From NCBI RefSeq assembly GCF_001974875.1, contig NZ_MTQD01000008.1, positions 152,977-216,976 on the forward strand: a stretch of 64,000 bases of DNA. Reading direction: 5' to 3'. Position numbers and translations under genes: made by a program. Below, in pieces: positions 46,143 through 54,981 of the stretch (position 1 is its first letter; every line of letters starts with the position of its first letter). Origin of the DNA: Pseudoalteromonas sp. EB27. Its GTDB lineage: Bacteria > Pseudomonadota > Gammaproteobacteria > Enterobacterales > Alteromonadaceae. The notes beneath the pieces are model-generated. The model did not search any database and was not told the DNA's origin. It saw only the letters and a program-made list of their open reading frames with translations.

Positions 46143-48721
46143 GACTGATTATTTCCTTCTTTTTGTAACTTTTTAGCTTTTGCTCTCGCAATTGCAGCAG
46201 CCACGGCGGCTTTTTTCTTATCGTCGGCTGATTTAGGTTTATCTGCGCTAATAAGATCTGATGAGTCATCGGTGTTATTTTCTGCACTCTTCGGTGCTGC
46301 GCTATCAACTTGTAGCTCTTGCGGCTGAGTTTGTTCGGTATCTTCTAGTGCTTTAGCCGCTTTTTTAGCTTTAGCACGAGCAATGGCCGCCGCTACTGCT
46401 GCCTTTTTGTCATCAACAGGCTCATCGCTTCGTGGCTCTTCACTCACGGATTGCTCGGCTTCTTCTAATGCTTTAGCTGCTTTTTTAGCTTTTGCACGAG
46501 CAATGGCCGCCGCCACGGCTGCCTTTTTGTCATCAACAGGCTCAACGCTTTGTGGATCTTCACTCACGGATTGCTCAGCGTCTTCTAATGCTTTAGCCGC
46601 TTTTTTAGCTTTAGCGCGAGCAATGGCAGCGGCTACGGCTGCCTTTTTGTCATCAACAGGTGCCACGCTTTGTGGATCTTCACTCACGGATTGCTCAGAG
46701 TCTTCTAATGCTTTAGCCGCTTTTTTAGCTTTAGCACGAGCAATGGCAGCAGCTACGGCTGCCTTTTTGTCATCAACAGGTGCCACGCTTTGTGGCTCTT
46801 CACTTACTGTCTGCTCAGCCACTTCACTTGCTTGTGCCGCCTTTTTGGCTTTAGCACGAGCAATGGCCGCAGCTACCGCTGTCTTTTTGTCATCAACAGG
46901 TGCCACGCTTTGTGGCTCTTCACTTACTGCCTGCTCAGCCACTTCACTTGCTTGTGCTGCCTTTTTGGCTTTAGCACGAGCAATGGCTGCAGCGACTGCT
47001 GATTTTTTATCATCAACGGGTGCAGTCTCGGCCGATTCATCTGTTTGCGATTTTTGCTCTTTATATTTGCGCGCTTGTTCTTTGCGTAGTGCGCGCTCTT
47101 TTGCTACTTCGCTATTGTCTGGCTCTAATTCAGCAGATTGATCGCCTAGCTTTTTAGCTTTAGCGCGTGCGATAGCGGCAGCAACAGCTGATTTTTCATC
47201 GCCGTTATCTGATTTATTTTTAACACGAGCTAGTGCCTCAGCTACTTTTTGTTTTTCGTCAGCAGATTTAGCCGCAGGTTTACGTTTATGGCGGTTTTGG
47301 CGTTCTTCTTGCTCACGCTCTAAACGTTCTTTTCGGGCATCAAAGCGCTCTTTTGCTCTGTCGGCTTTTATTTTGTCAGCTTGCTGTTCTTTAATTTCAA
47401 CTTTGGCCACACGATAGTATTGTACAAGAGGGATTTCACTTGGGCACACATATGCACAAGCACCGCATTCAATACAGTCAAATAAATTATGCTCTTGTAG
47501 CTTGTCGTACTCTTTTGATTTAGCAAACCACTGTAATTGCTGTGGCAATAAAGAAGCAGGGCAGGCATCGGCACAAGCACTACAACGAATGCAGGCTTTT
47601 TCAGGGCCGGGCTCTGCTAGCTCTTTATGATCGGGCGCTAAAATACAGTTAGTTGTTTTAACTATGCCAATACGTACTGTGGGTAGCGTAAATCCCATCA
47701 TCGGGCCGCCCATCACAACACTTTGCTGAGGTACAGGCGAGAACCCTTGGCAATCAAGTAAGTGCTTTATTTCAGTGCCAAGTAGTGCCCATACATTTCC
47801 AGGCTTATGAATAGTGTTACCTGTTACTGTAACTATACGCTCAATTAGCGGTTTGCCTTCATAAACGGCTTGTTGTACGGCAAACAAAGTACCCGTGTTG
47901 TGCACTAAAATACCAATATCGGCAGGAATACCAATGCTAGGAACTTCACGGTTGGTAAGTAATTTAATTAACTGCTTTTCACCGCCAGAGGGGTAAATAG
48001 TGGGCACCGTTTGAATAATGATTTTTGAGTTATGCTCAGCTGCTTGCTTCATTGCTGCAATAGCTTCTGGCTTATTATCTTCTATACCCACAATGCACAG
48101 TGTTGGGTTTAAAAGCTGCTGCATAATTTCAATGCCTTGGATAACTTCTTTAGCGTGTTCGCGCATTAAAACGTCATCGGCAGTAATATAAGGTTCGCAC
48201 TCAACAGCATTTACAATCAAAAATTCGATAGGTTGCTTAGTATCTGCTTTCACATAAGTAGGAAAGCCAGCACCACCCATACCACTAATACCGGCTTGGT
48301 GAATAATATTTATTAGCTCGTCATGACTAAGCTCAGCAGGATTTTTATTTTTATTTAGAGCTACCCATTCGTCTTTGCCGTCTGGTTCAATAATAACACT
48401 TAGTTCAGGTAGGGCCGATGGATGTGCTGATGGCATAGGTGCAATATCAGTAACCACACCAGAGCTTGGCGCATGCACAGGTACCGACCAGTTAGCAGCA
48501 GGCGCTGTAAGTGGTTGGCCTTTTAAGACGTGTTGGCCTTTTTCTACAAGTAACTTACCGTTTGCGCCTATGTGTTGCTTAAGCGCAACAATGAGTTTGT
48601 CGGGCAAAGGTAGGCGAGTGATACTCGCACTATTAGAGAGTGATTTTTGCTGTGGTGGGTGTATGCCGCCAGGAAATGCCCACACGGTGCCTTTTTTTAT
48701 TTGTTCAAGTAACTTGTCCAC
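46139..48721 (-). CDS. rsxC: Electron transport complex subunit RsxC (RnfC) with long Ala/Lys repeat tail
   Basis: This is the peripheral NADH-side subunit. The N-terminal NQRA/SLBB-like and FMN/NAD-binding part has 'GISGMGGAGFPTYVK'. Two 4Fe-4S motifs follow, 'CIRCSACADACPAS' and 'CIECGACAYVCPS'. The C-terminal 400 residues are low-complexity, dominated by tandem 40-residue units centred on 'KKAAVAAAIARAKAKKAAKALE' with 'EQSVSE..QSV.PVDD'. At 860 aa the protein is longer than many homologues because of the repeat number. It lies between rsxB and rsxD in the operon. Confidence 0.95.
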   Translation of the reverse strand: MDKLLEQIKKGTVWAFPGGIHPPQQKSLSNSASITRLPLPDKLIVALKQHIGANGKLLVEKGQHVLKGQPLTAPAANWSVPVHAPSSGVVTDIAPMPSAHPSALPELSVIIEPDGKDEWVALNKNKNPAELSHDELINIIHQAGISGMGGAGFPTYVKADTKQPIEFLIVNAVECEPYITADDVLMREHAKEVIQGIEIMQQLLNPTLCIVGIEDNKPEAIAAMKQAAEHNSKIIIQTVPTIYPSGGEKQLIKLLTNREVPSIGIPADIGILVHNTGTLFAVQQAVYEGKPLIERIVTVTGNTIHKPGNVWALLGTEIKHLLDCQGFSPVPQQSVVMGGPMMGFTLPTVRIGIVKTTNCILAPDHKELAEPGPEKACIRCSACADACPASLLPQQLQWFAKSKEYDKLQEHNLFDCIECGACAYVCPSEIPLVQYYRVAKVEIKEQQADKIKADRAKERFDARKERLEREQEERQNRHKRKPAAKSADEKQKVAEALARVKNKSDNGDEKSAVAAAIARAKAKKLGDQSAELEPDNSEVAKERALRKEQARKYKEQKSQTDESAETAPVDDKKSAVAAAIARAKAKKAAQASEVAEQAVSEEPQSVAPVDDKKTAVAAAIARAKAKKAAQASEVAEQTVSEEPQSVAPVDDKKAAVAAAIARAKAKKAAKALEDSEQSVSEDPQSVAPVDDKKAAVAAAIARAKAKKAAKALEDAEQSVSEDPQSVEPVDDKKAAVAAAIARAKAKKAAKALEEAEQSVSEEPRSDEPVDDKKAAVAAAIARAKAKKAAKALEDTEQTQPQELQVDSAAPKSAENNTDDSSDLISADKPKSADDKKKAAVAAAIARAKAKKLQKEGNNQS
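46340..47040. repeat. 120-bp tandem repeats inside rsxC
   Basis: Units in register at 46381, 46501, 46621, 46741, 46861 and 46981 repeat every 120 bp (40 codons) with few differences, for example GCAATGGC(C/A)GC(C/A/T)GC at each unit start. The perfect codon-multiple period keeps rsxC in frame. Unit number is likely to vary between strains by slippage or recombination (inference). Confidence 0.9.
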
Positions 48722-48729
48722 TCAAACCT

Positions 48730-49284
48730 CTAATCTATTTGTGTAACAGGAATAGCATCTAGTTGCCATTTCCAGTTTTGTTTAGTTTCGGCTACAGGTA
48801 GCATATCAATGCAATCTACAGGGCAAGGCTCAACACATAAATCACAGCCAGTACATTCATCAATTAACACGGTGTGCATTTGACGAGTCGCGCCTAAAAT
48901 AGCGTCAACAGGGCAGGCCTGAATACATTTGGTACAGCCAATACATTCATCTTCGCGAATATAAGCCACTGTTTTTATAGGTTCTGCTTGCTCGCCGCCT
49001 GCAAGTGGTTTTTCATCAACCCCCATTAAGCCGGCAAGCTTTTTCATAGTTGATTCGCCGCCCGGAGGGCATTTATTTATTTCATCGCCATTGGCTATAG
49101 CTTCGGCGTAAGGGCGACAGCCCGGGTAGCCACATTGTCCACATTGAGTTTGCGGCAAAATGGTATCAATTTGCTCAACAATAGGGTTGCCTTCAACACG
49201 AAAGCGAATTGCTGCAAATCCTAAAATAAGTCCAAAAACGAGTGCTAGCGAGCCAATCGCTATCAAGGCATAAAACAAGGTCAT
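48730..49284 (-). CDS. rsxB: Electron transport complex subunit RsxB (RnfB), ferredoxin-like
   Basis: This is the iron-sulfur subunit that passes electrons into the complex. An N-terminal membrane anchor is followed by the 4Fe-4S domain '[16 protein letters not shown]' and two ferredoxin motifs '[16 protein letters not shown]' and '[16 protein letters not shown]'. The 184-aa length is typical. It begins 1 bp after rsxA ends and precedes rsxC by 8 bp. Confidence 0.96.
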   Translation of the reverse strand: MTLFYALIAIGSLALVFGLILGFAAIRFRVEGNPIVEQIDTILPQTQCGQCGYPGCRPYAEAIANGDEINKCPPGGESTMKKLAGLMGVDEKPLAGGEQAEPIKTVAYIREDECIGCTKCIQACPVDAILGATRQMHTVLIDECTGCDLCVEPCPVDCIDMLPVAETKQNWKWQLDAIPVTQID

Positions 49285-49285
49285 A

Positions 49286-49867
49286 TTAAAACTTCACTAA
49301 TCCAGTAAAACCCATAAACGCCATCGACATTAAGCCTGCGGTGATCATTGCAATGGAGGCGCCTTTAAAAGGCGTAGGAACGTCAGCTGCTGCTAAGCGT
49401 TCTCGTAGTGCTGCAAACAATACAAGCACTAAAGAAAAACCAACCGCAGCACCAAAACCATACACTGCAGATTGTAAAAATGAATGATCTTCTTTGATAT
49501 TTAATAGAGCTACACCTAATACCGCACAGTTAGTGGTGATCAGCGGTAAAAATATGCCTAGTAAACGATATAGAGTAGGGCTTGTTTTACGTACAACCAT
49601 TTCGGTAAATTGCACTACAACGGCAATTACCAAAATAAAGCTCATGGTACGTAAAAATTCGATATCCAGAGGGATTAAAATATATTGGTTAACTAAATAG
49701 CTAGTTACAGAGGCAAGGGTAAGCACAAACGTGGTTGCCAAAGACATACCAATCGCTGTATCAAGCTTACCTGATACGCCCATAAACGGACATAAGCCTA
49801 AAAATTGTACTAATACAAAGTTATTAACCAGAACGGTTCCAATCAATAACAAGACATATTCTGTCAT
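49286..49867 (-). CDS. rsxA: Electron transport complex subunit RsxA (RnfA)
   Basis: This integral membrane subunit is homologous to RsxE and forms the central Fe-S-containing core with it. It has six helices and '[19 protein letters not shown]' and '[17 protein letters not shown]', both with the conserved Cys. The 193-aa length is exact for the family. It is the first gene of rsxABCDGE-nth. The upstream 210 bp separate it from the LapD-like gene's terminator. Confidence 0.96.
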   Translation of the reverse strand: MTEYVLLLIGTVLVNNFVLVQFLGLCPFMGVSGKLDTAIGMSLATTFVLTLASVTSYLVNQYILIPLDIEFLRTMSFILVIAVVVQFTEMVVRKTSPTLYRLLGIFLPLITTNCAVLGVALLNIKEDHSFLQSAVYGFGAAVGFSLVLVLFAALRERLAAADVPTPFKGASIAMITAGLMSMAFMGFTGLVKF

Positions 49868-50033
49868 GTGTGCCTCACGCTATTAAAGTCCTGCGTATTA
49901 TCCTTTTTTCTGCCCCGATAAACAACATTTGCGAGTCGTTATCAGTTAAATAAACGCAAGGACAAACATATTGATCACAAGGCTGTAAAATTAATGTGAT
50001 TTTGATGTAAGGAATTACTCAAATAGCAGAAAC

Positions 50034-50062
50034 AAAAAAAGAGCAACGAATGCTCTTTTTTT
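50034..50062 (-). terminator. Rho-independent terminator of the LapD-like gene
   Basis: A stem AGAGCA / TGCTCT flanked by A7 and T8 runs lies just beyond the stop of the gene at 50080. It can work in both directions, but on the minus strand it sits exactly at the gene end. Confidence 0.85.
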
Positions 50063-50079
50063 TATTAATTAAAAACTAA

Positions 50080-52023
50080 TTAAATATCTTTAGGTTTTTC
50101 TATGTAATAACCTTGAACGCCATCTAAACACAAAGTTTCTATTATGTGTTTCTCTTCTTGGCTCTCAACGCCCTCAGCAAATACGCTAACACCAATACGG
50201 TGGGCTAAATCGACCATTAAGCGCATAAAGTACTGATTGTTTTTATCGTCTTCAAGGCCGCGAGTATAACTTGCGTCCATTTTAATAAAGTCAGGTTTTA
50301 AATCACGGAAAAATTTAAACGATGTTAAGCCAACACCAAAACGTTCAACAGTAACGCGTGCGCCAACTCTGTGCACCATGTCGATAAAGCGCTTACTAGC
50401 CTTTATGTTTTGCTGTAAACCAAACTCGCTTACTTCAAATACTAGTTTAGATGCAATATGCGTATCTTTTAATAATCGGCGTTCTAGCCAAATTACAAAC
50501 TGATCGTTGTGTGCACTAGAGGCTGTTACATTTAAACCAAAAAACTTTTCGGATAAGTTACGGCTTTTCACTTTTTCAAGTGAAGAGTCGATTATCAGGC
50601 GGTCAATTTCTATTGCCATATCAAGCTTTTCGGCCATAGCTAAAAAAGAGGCCGTAGGGAGTACTTGATTGTCTTCTGTTTTAAATCGCACTTGTACTTC
50701 AGCGTAGGCTTTAATACTTTTACCAAGCGGCATAATATTCTGCATAACTAAATGTACACGCTTAGATTCAATAACCTCGTTAATAACCTTACGCCAGTTT
50801 TGATTACCAAAACCTGCACTTACGTTATTAACTAAATCGGTCTCGCGTTGCACGTGCCATGCATTTACTTGTTTTGATTGCGCCATACTCATCGCGTTAT
50901 CAACAACAGAAAGCAATTCACCTAACGGCTTACCTTTTTCGTAACCTACAATACCTGTATTAGCTACTGAGCTTAGCTCTTGGTTTTGTTGATACTGAGT
51001 AAAACGCGATTGTAGATTTTCACCAAAACGTTCTGCTTCTTTTAATGGAATGTGAGGCAGTACTACAGCAAAGTCAGAGCTGTTTAATCTAAATACTTGG
51101 CTACCAGTGTAAGTGCCGCTTATGTGCTTAATAATATCGGCAACGCCTTTAACGTACTCATCACCTTTTTGATAACCACGGGTTTGATTTATAGCTTGTA
51201 GTTCGCTACAACGTACCATAGCTAAAGAGCCAAATGTACTTTGCTCAGTGTTTTCAATATTTTTTTCGTAGTACTCAACAAACATATTACGATTACCAAG
51301 CGAGGTAATTACATCTTTGTACGCTTCATGCTTAATAGTCATAGCAGCGCTTTGTATGTCTTCGTTTTTGTTTTTTAAAAAATGAGATAATCGATTAAAA
51401 CTAGGTACTAAGTCTTTCCCCATTTTTTTCAATCGAGTGCCATCTAACGCTGTTTCTAAATCATTATCAACTTGGTTTTGATTGATATAAATATCGATAA
51501 TGTCAGCAACTGTTGTACTTATGTTTTTATTTAGCTGATAGAAAATTGATTGCATTAAAATTATTGGAATAATAACTAAAATCGCAGAAATCAAAATAAC
51601 GATAAAGAGGGACGTTTGAAGTTGCGACGCTAAATGTTCAATGTTAAGTACAAACTCAACTTTTATATCTGAGGCATCATTTACAGCAAATTGAGGGCGT
51701 ACAGAATTAAAGTTAGAGAGTGCAAATTCAGCAAACATTGGTAATTGAGTAGGGGGGTTAATGCTAAATATTTCAGCCCCTTGGTAATCTCTTAGCGTAA
51801 AGCTTGAAAACGTTTTACCATCTGCAATTGATTGTTTTAAATTTTGAGCAGAAATATTGTCTAAAGAAAGGTCATTAATATACTTAGTAACAGTTGTTTG
51901 CGCATTTTTTTGTGCATCACTTACTGCAGTATCAAAGCTTATAGATATGAAGTAGCTTCCTGCTGCAACACACAATAACCAAGCGATAATTTGTATAAAA
52001 ATAAGTTTTTTAAATCCAGCCAT
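50080..52023 (-). CDS. LapD-like protein with degenerate GGDEF and EAL domains
   Basis: Two membrane helices (about residues 8-26 and 138-160) flank a periplasmic LapD/MoxY-type domain; a HAMP-like linker leads to a GGDEF domain in which the signature is 'LNSSDFAVVLP' (GGDEF lost) and an EAL domain in which EAL reads 'AEVQVRF' and several metal ligands are changed, while 'KPDFIKMD' and 'FAEGVES' remain. It is therefore probably a c-di-GMP receptor and not an enzyme, as in LapD, which controls a periplasmic protease. No LapG-like gene is adjacent here. The 647-aa length matches LapD. Confidence 0.85.
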   Translation of the reverse strand: MAGFKKLIFIQIIAWLLCVAAGSYFISISFDTAVSDAQKNAQTTVTKYINDLSLDNISAQNLKQSIADGKTFSSFTLRDYQGAEIFSINPPTQLPMFAEFALSNFNSVRPQFAVNDASDIKVEFVLNIEHLASQLQTSLFIVILISAILVIIPIILMQSIFYQLNKNISTTVADIIDIYINQNQVDNDLETALDGTRLKKMGKDLVPSFNRLSHFLKNKNEDIQSAAMTIKHEAYKDVITSLGNRNMFVEYYEKNIENTEQSTFGSLAMVRCSELQAINQTRGYQKGDEYVKGVADIIKHISGTYTGSQVFRLNSSDFAVVLPHIPLKEAERFGENLQSRFTQYQQNQELSSVANTGIVGYEKGKPLGELLSVVDNAMSMAQSKQVNAWHVQRETDLVNNVSAGFGNQNWRKVINEVIESKRVHLVMQNIMPLGKSIKAYAEVQVRFKTEDNQVLPTASFLAMAEKLDMAIEIDRLIIDSSLEKVKSRNLSEKFFGLNVTASSAHNDQFVIWLERRLLKDTHIASKLVFEVSEFGLQQNIKASKRFIDMVHRVGARVTVERFGVGLTSFKFFRDLKPDFIKMDASYTRGLEDDKNNQYFMRLMVDLAHRIGVSVFAEGVESQEEKHIIETLCLDGVQGYYIEKPKDI

Positions 52024-52171
52024 GTTTTCAGTCTTTTAATAGTTCAAAAGGGAAGGAATCAAGTCCTTGATTAATAAACTAAGTACAGCGCATCAAAGAG
52101 TAAACTAATGCTTTAGTTATATAAGGAAGAGTAGTGGAATTAGCTTTAGATGTCTATGAAATTCTTAGAAT

Positions 52172-52248
52172 TGGCTCCCCCTCCCCGACTCGAACGGGGG
52201 ACCTGCGGATTAACAGTCCGTCGCTCTAACCAACTGAGCTAAGGGGGA
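52172..52248 (-). tRNA. tRNA-Asn (GTT), copy 1
   Basis: Minus-strand cloverleaf: acceptor TCCCCCT / AGGGGGA, D arm GCTC..GAGC, anticodon loop CTGTTAA with anticodon GTT, T arm CCCCG-TTCGAGT-CGGGG, encoded CCA end. It is 77 nt and identical to the next three copies. Confidence 0.97.
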
Positions 52249-52277
52249 ACTAAAGTAGTGATATTATTATGATGATT

Positions 52278-52354
52278 TGGCTCCCCCTCCCCGACTCGAA
52301 CGGGGGACCTGCGGATTAACAGTCCGTCGCTCTAACCAACTGAGCTAAGGGGGA
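52278..52354 (-). tRNA. tRNA-Asn (GTT), copy 2
   Basis: Identical in sequence to the copy at 52172-52248. It is separated from it by 29 bp of unrelated AT-rich spacer, so all copies are probably processed from one transcript. Confidence 0.97.
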
Positions 52355-52375
52355 ACTACATCATAAACATAAACT

Positions 52376-52452
52376 TGGCTCCCCCTCCCCGACTCGAACG
52401 GGGGACCTGCGGATTAACAGTCCGTCGCTCTAACCAACTGAGCTAAGGGGGA
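52376..52452 (-). tRNA. tRNA-Asn (GTT), copy 3
   Basis: Identical copy with anticodon GTT and encoded CCA; the spacer to copy 2 is 21 bp. Confidence 0.97.
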
Positions 52453-52473
52453 ATCGTTTATGGTTGAAAAACT

Positions 52474-52550
52474 TGGCTCCCCCTCCCCGACTCGAACGGG
52501 GGACCTGCGGATTAACAGTCCGTCGCTCTAACCAACTGAGCTAAGGGGGA
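52474..52550 (-). tRNA. tRNA-Asn (GTT), copy 4 (promoter-proximal)
   Basis: Identical copy. It is first in the transcript, 26 bp downstream of a strong promoter at 52577-52605. Confidence 0.97.
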
Positions 52551-52576
52551 AGCGTCTTGCCTTTCAACGGGGCGAA

Positions 52577-52605
52577 ATATTAATGACCGAGCCGCAAAGT
52601 GTCAA
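52577..52605 (-). promoter_or_regulatory. Promoter of the tRNA-Asn operon with GC-rich discriminator
   Basis: On the minus strand TTGACA (52600-52605), a 17-bp spacer, TAATAT (52577-52582), then TTCGCCCCG. A consensus sigma-70 promoter with a GC-rich discriminator is the arrangement of stringently controlled stable-RNA promoters. Confidence 0.88.
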
Positions 52606-53601
52606 CATATAAAAGTCATAAATTGAAAAAAGAGGTTTATTCGTTGTTTTTGTGTTCGATCTGCGTGTTTTATAGCTCTATTAAAGTTATTTTTTTTGAA
52701 ATTTAAGAATAACAGTGTGACTTTTATTATTGCAGAGTCTTTAAATTGGTTAAATTAAACACGTTATTAAAGTGGCTTGTTATTAAAAAACAACTCAAAA
52801 ACATAAAAACTCATTTTTTACTTGGCGGTATTTTCAATATTAAATTTGTTTTTATTTTAAATTTTTAAAAATATACCTACGCGTATATGCACAGAAATAT
52901 TTTGTGATCTAAATTGTGATCTAATTACTATGAATAAAATGGGTACTTACTTTATCCGTTCAAAAATAGAACAATCAATAACTTAACTTTATGGTAAACG
53001 TATTTTTATACCAACCGTACAACTATGTTAAGAAGAAAAATTGCAGAGCTTCAGTTTTTAGCGTGAGTTTATAAAAATGCTACAAATAGCAAATGATCAA
53101 TTGGCTAGATATCACCGAAAATGGCGGCTCTCTCAAAGCCTTTATAAATGCGGGTTTGAATGAGTTATCCACGGTTTCTGTGGATAACTCTGTTTATGAA
53201 ACTTTAAGAACATCATCGGCACCAATGGTTTAGGGCGCTACAACGATTTCAAGCTTTTAAATCATTATTTTTAATTTAATATAAAACAATGAGTTATGAT
53301 TTGATGCAGAATAGATGCAACTCTATGAGGGAATTTTTTCGTAACGATAAACCAAGCATCACCTTTGTGTAAAAAAGCATCAGATATCACTGGCTGTTTG
53401 TAATAAAAGTTATAAAAATGTGTTTTAATTGTTTTTTGCGGTGTTTAGGCTCTATTTTAACAAAAAGATGTAAAAACTAAGTTTTACTATTTTTTCGAAT
53501 CTTTACTTCTTTAATTACTTCAATTGTAGTGATAAATCCGTGGCTTGAACTGCCTTGATGCTTTAAAATGATTCGTTCAGTAAAAGAGGCCTATTTATTT
53601 C
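52606..53601. other. Gene-free AT-rich stretch
   Basis: About 1 kb between the tRNA promoter and the MATE gene holds no credible gene. A DnaA-box hairpin lies at 53162-53190. At 53007 a single ATACCAAC-type motif resembles one end of the repeat at 2268. Nothing else stands out. Confidence 0.6.
53162..53190. promoter_or_regulatory. Inverted pair of DnaA boxes forming a hairpin
   Basis: GAGTTATCCAC (53162-53172) and GTGGATAACTC (53180-53190) are perfect inverted arms around a 7-nt loop. They contain TTATCCACG (one mismatch) and, on the minus strand, the perfect DnaA box TTATCCACA at 53179-53187. There is no oriC gene context, so a DnaA-titrating or regulatory site is more likely than an origin. 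Confidence 0.6.
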
Positions 53602-54981
53602 ATGCGCGCAATTTCAAAATCCCAGAATCGCCCAGATTTACTAAACGATCCCATCTTGCCAACATTAAAGACGATGACCATTCCGATGATATTCGGCATG
53701 ATCACGTTAATGATGTTCAATATTGTCGATACATTTTTTATAAGCTTACTTGGCACCGAACCGCTTGCAGCGGTGAGCTTTACATTTCCGGTTACCTTTA
53801 CCGTTATAAGCTTAGCAATAGGGCTGGGGATTGGTACATCGGCGGTAATAGCAAAAGCACTCGGTAGTAATAAAATAGATGAAGCGCGTTTTGATGCCAG
53901 TATTTCTTTAATGGTTGGTGTGGTTTTGGTTATTGTGTTGTCATCTATTGGTTATTTACTGATTGACCCCATATTTACTCTGCTAGGAGCGGGCGCACAA
54001 GTATTACCGTTAATACACGAATACATGAATATATGGTTTATCGGTAGTGTATTTTTAATAACCCCAATGATTGGTAACTCAGTACTGCGCGCCAGTGGCG
54101 ATACAAAAACGCCAAGTATAGTTATGGGCGGAGCAGGGTTGATAAACGCCATACTCGATCCAGTACTAATATTTGGCTTTGGGCCTGTACCAGCGTTAGG
54201 AATTCAAGGCGCCGCCATAGCAAGTGTTATTGCGTGGTCGGTCGCTGTCGTTATTATTTTATATATATTAGCGTTTAAAAAGCGTTTGTTGAGCCTAAAA
54301 GCAGGCAAGCAAACAGTGGCTGGCGCTATCCGTAAGATATTAAAAATTGGTCTGCCTGCTGCCGGCGCGAACATGCTTACACCGGTTGCAATGGCTGTAA
54401 TGACCGCTTTGGTGGCACACCATGGCCCAGAAGCCGTAGCTGCATTTGGAGTAGGAAGTCGAATAGAATCGATTGCAAGTATATTAGTGCTTGCGCTATC
54501 TATGACATTACCGCCATTTGTTAGCCAAAACTTTGGTGCTGGCAAATTATGCCGCGTTAAAGAAGCGTACACCGGCACACTAAAATTTGTGATGGTGTGG
54601 CAATTTGCCATCTACGTATTACTAATTGCATTCTCAGGCGTTATAAGCCAATTGTTTGGTAAAGAACAAGCCGTAATCGATGTAATTAAGCTCTTTATTT
54701 ATACCATCCCGCTAAGCTACGGCTTACAAGGGGTGATCATATTATCAAACTCATCGTTTAATGCTTTACACAAACCAATGTATGCATTGGTTTTAAGTGT
54801 CATTCGGTTATTCATATTTTATGTACCATTTGCTTATATAGGCAACGAAATAGCCGGATTATTAGGGCTATTTATTGGCGCTGCGTTAGGTAACTTATTT
54901 ACAGCAATAGTGGCGTATAAATGGTTTATGAAAAAACTAGAGGCGCTGAGCGGCGAATCGTTACAGGAGTGCAATAATTGA
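53602..54981 (+). CDS. MATE family multidrug efflux protein
   Basis: This is a sodium- or proton-driven multidrug/organic cation exporter of the inner membrane. It has 12 predicted helices; the two MATE halves show '[33 protein letters not shown]' and '[36 protein letters not shown]'. The 459-aa length is typical. The ATG at 53602 has only a weak ribosome site. Its stop overlaps the uvrB start by 4 bp, so the two genes are coupled. Confidence 0.92.
   Translation: MRAISKSQNRPDLLNDPILPTLKTMTIPMIFGMITLMMFNIVDTFFISLLGTEPLAAVSFTFPVTFTVISLAIGLGIGTSAVIAKALGSNKIDEARFDASISLMVGVVLVIVLSSIGYLLIDPIFTLLGAGAQVLPLIHEYMNIWFIGSVFLITPMIGNSVLRASGDTKTPSIVMGGAGLINAILDPVLIFGFGPVPALGIQGAAIASVIAWSVAVVIILYILAFKKRLLSLKAGKQTVAGAIRKILKIGLPAAGANMLTPVAMAVMTALVAHHGPEAVAAFGVGSRIESIASILVLALSMTLPPFVSQNFGAGKLCRVKEAYTGTLKFVMVWQFAIYVLLIAFSGVISQLFGKEQAVIDVIKLFIYTIPLSYGLQGVIILSNSSFNALHKPMYALVLSVIRLFIFYVPFAYIGNEIAGLLGLFIGAALGNLFTAIVAYKWFMKKLEALSGESLQECNN

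Noticed and set aside
46340..47040. CRISPR array
   Set aside because: The repeats are 120 bp, contiguous and in frame with rsxC; there are no spacers. No CRISPR-like array was seen elsewhere in the window.
46383..47141. 252-aa antisense open frame in rsxC
   Set aside because: It is the reverse reading of the 120-bp repeats (Ala/Ser-rich, perfectly periodic); rsxC on the other strand has clear domains.
53162..53190. Chromosomal replication origin
   Set aside because: Only two DnaA boxes, no dnaA, gidA or mioC neighbours and no 13-mer array; a regulatory or titration site fits better.
53568..53867. 99-aa frame overlapping the MATE gene start
   Set aside because: It lies in another frame of the MATE gene and has no ribosome site or family resemblance.
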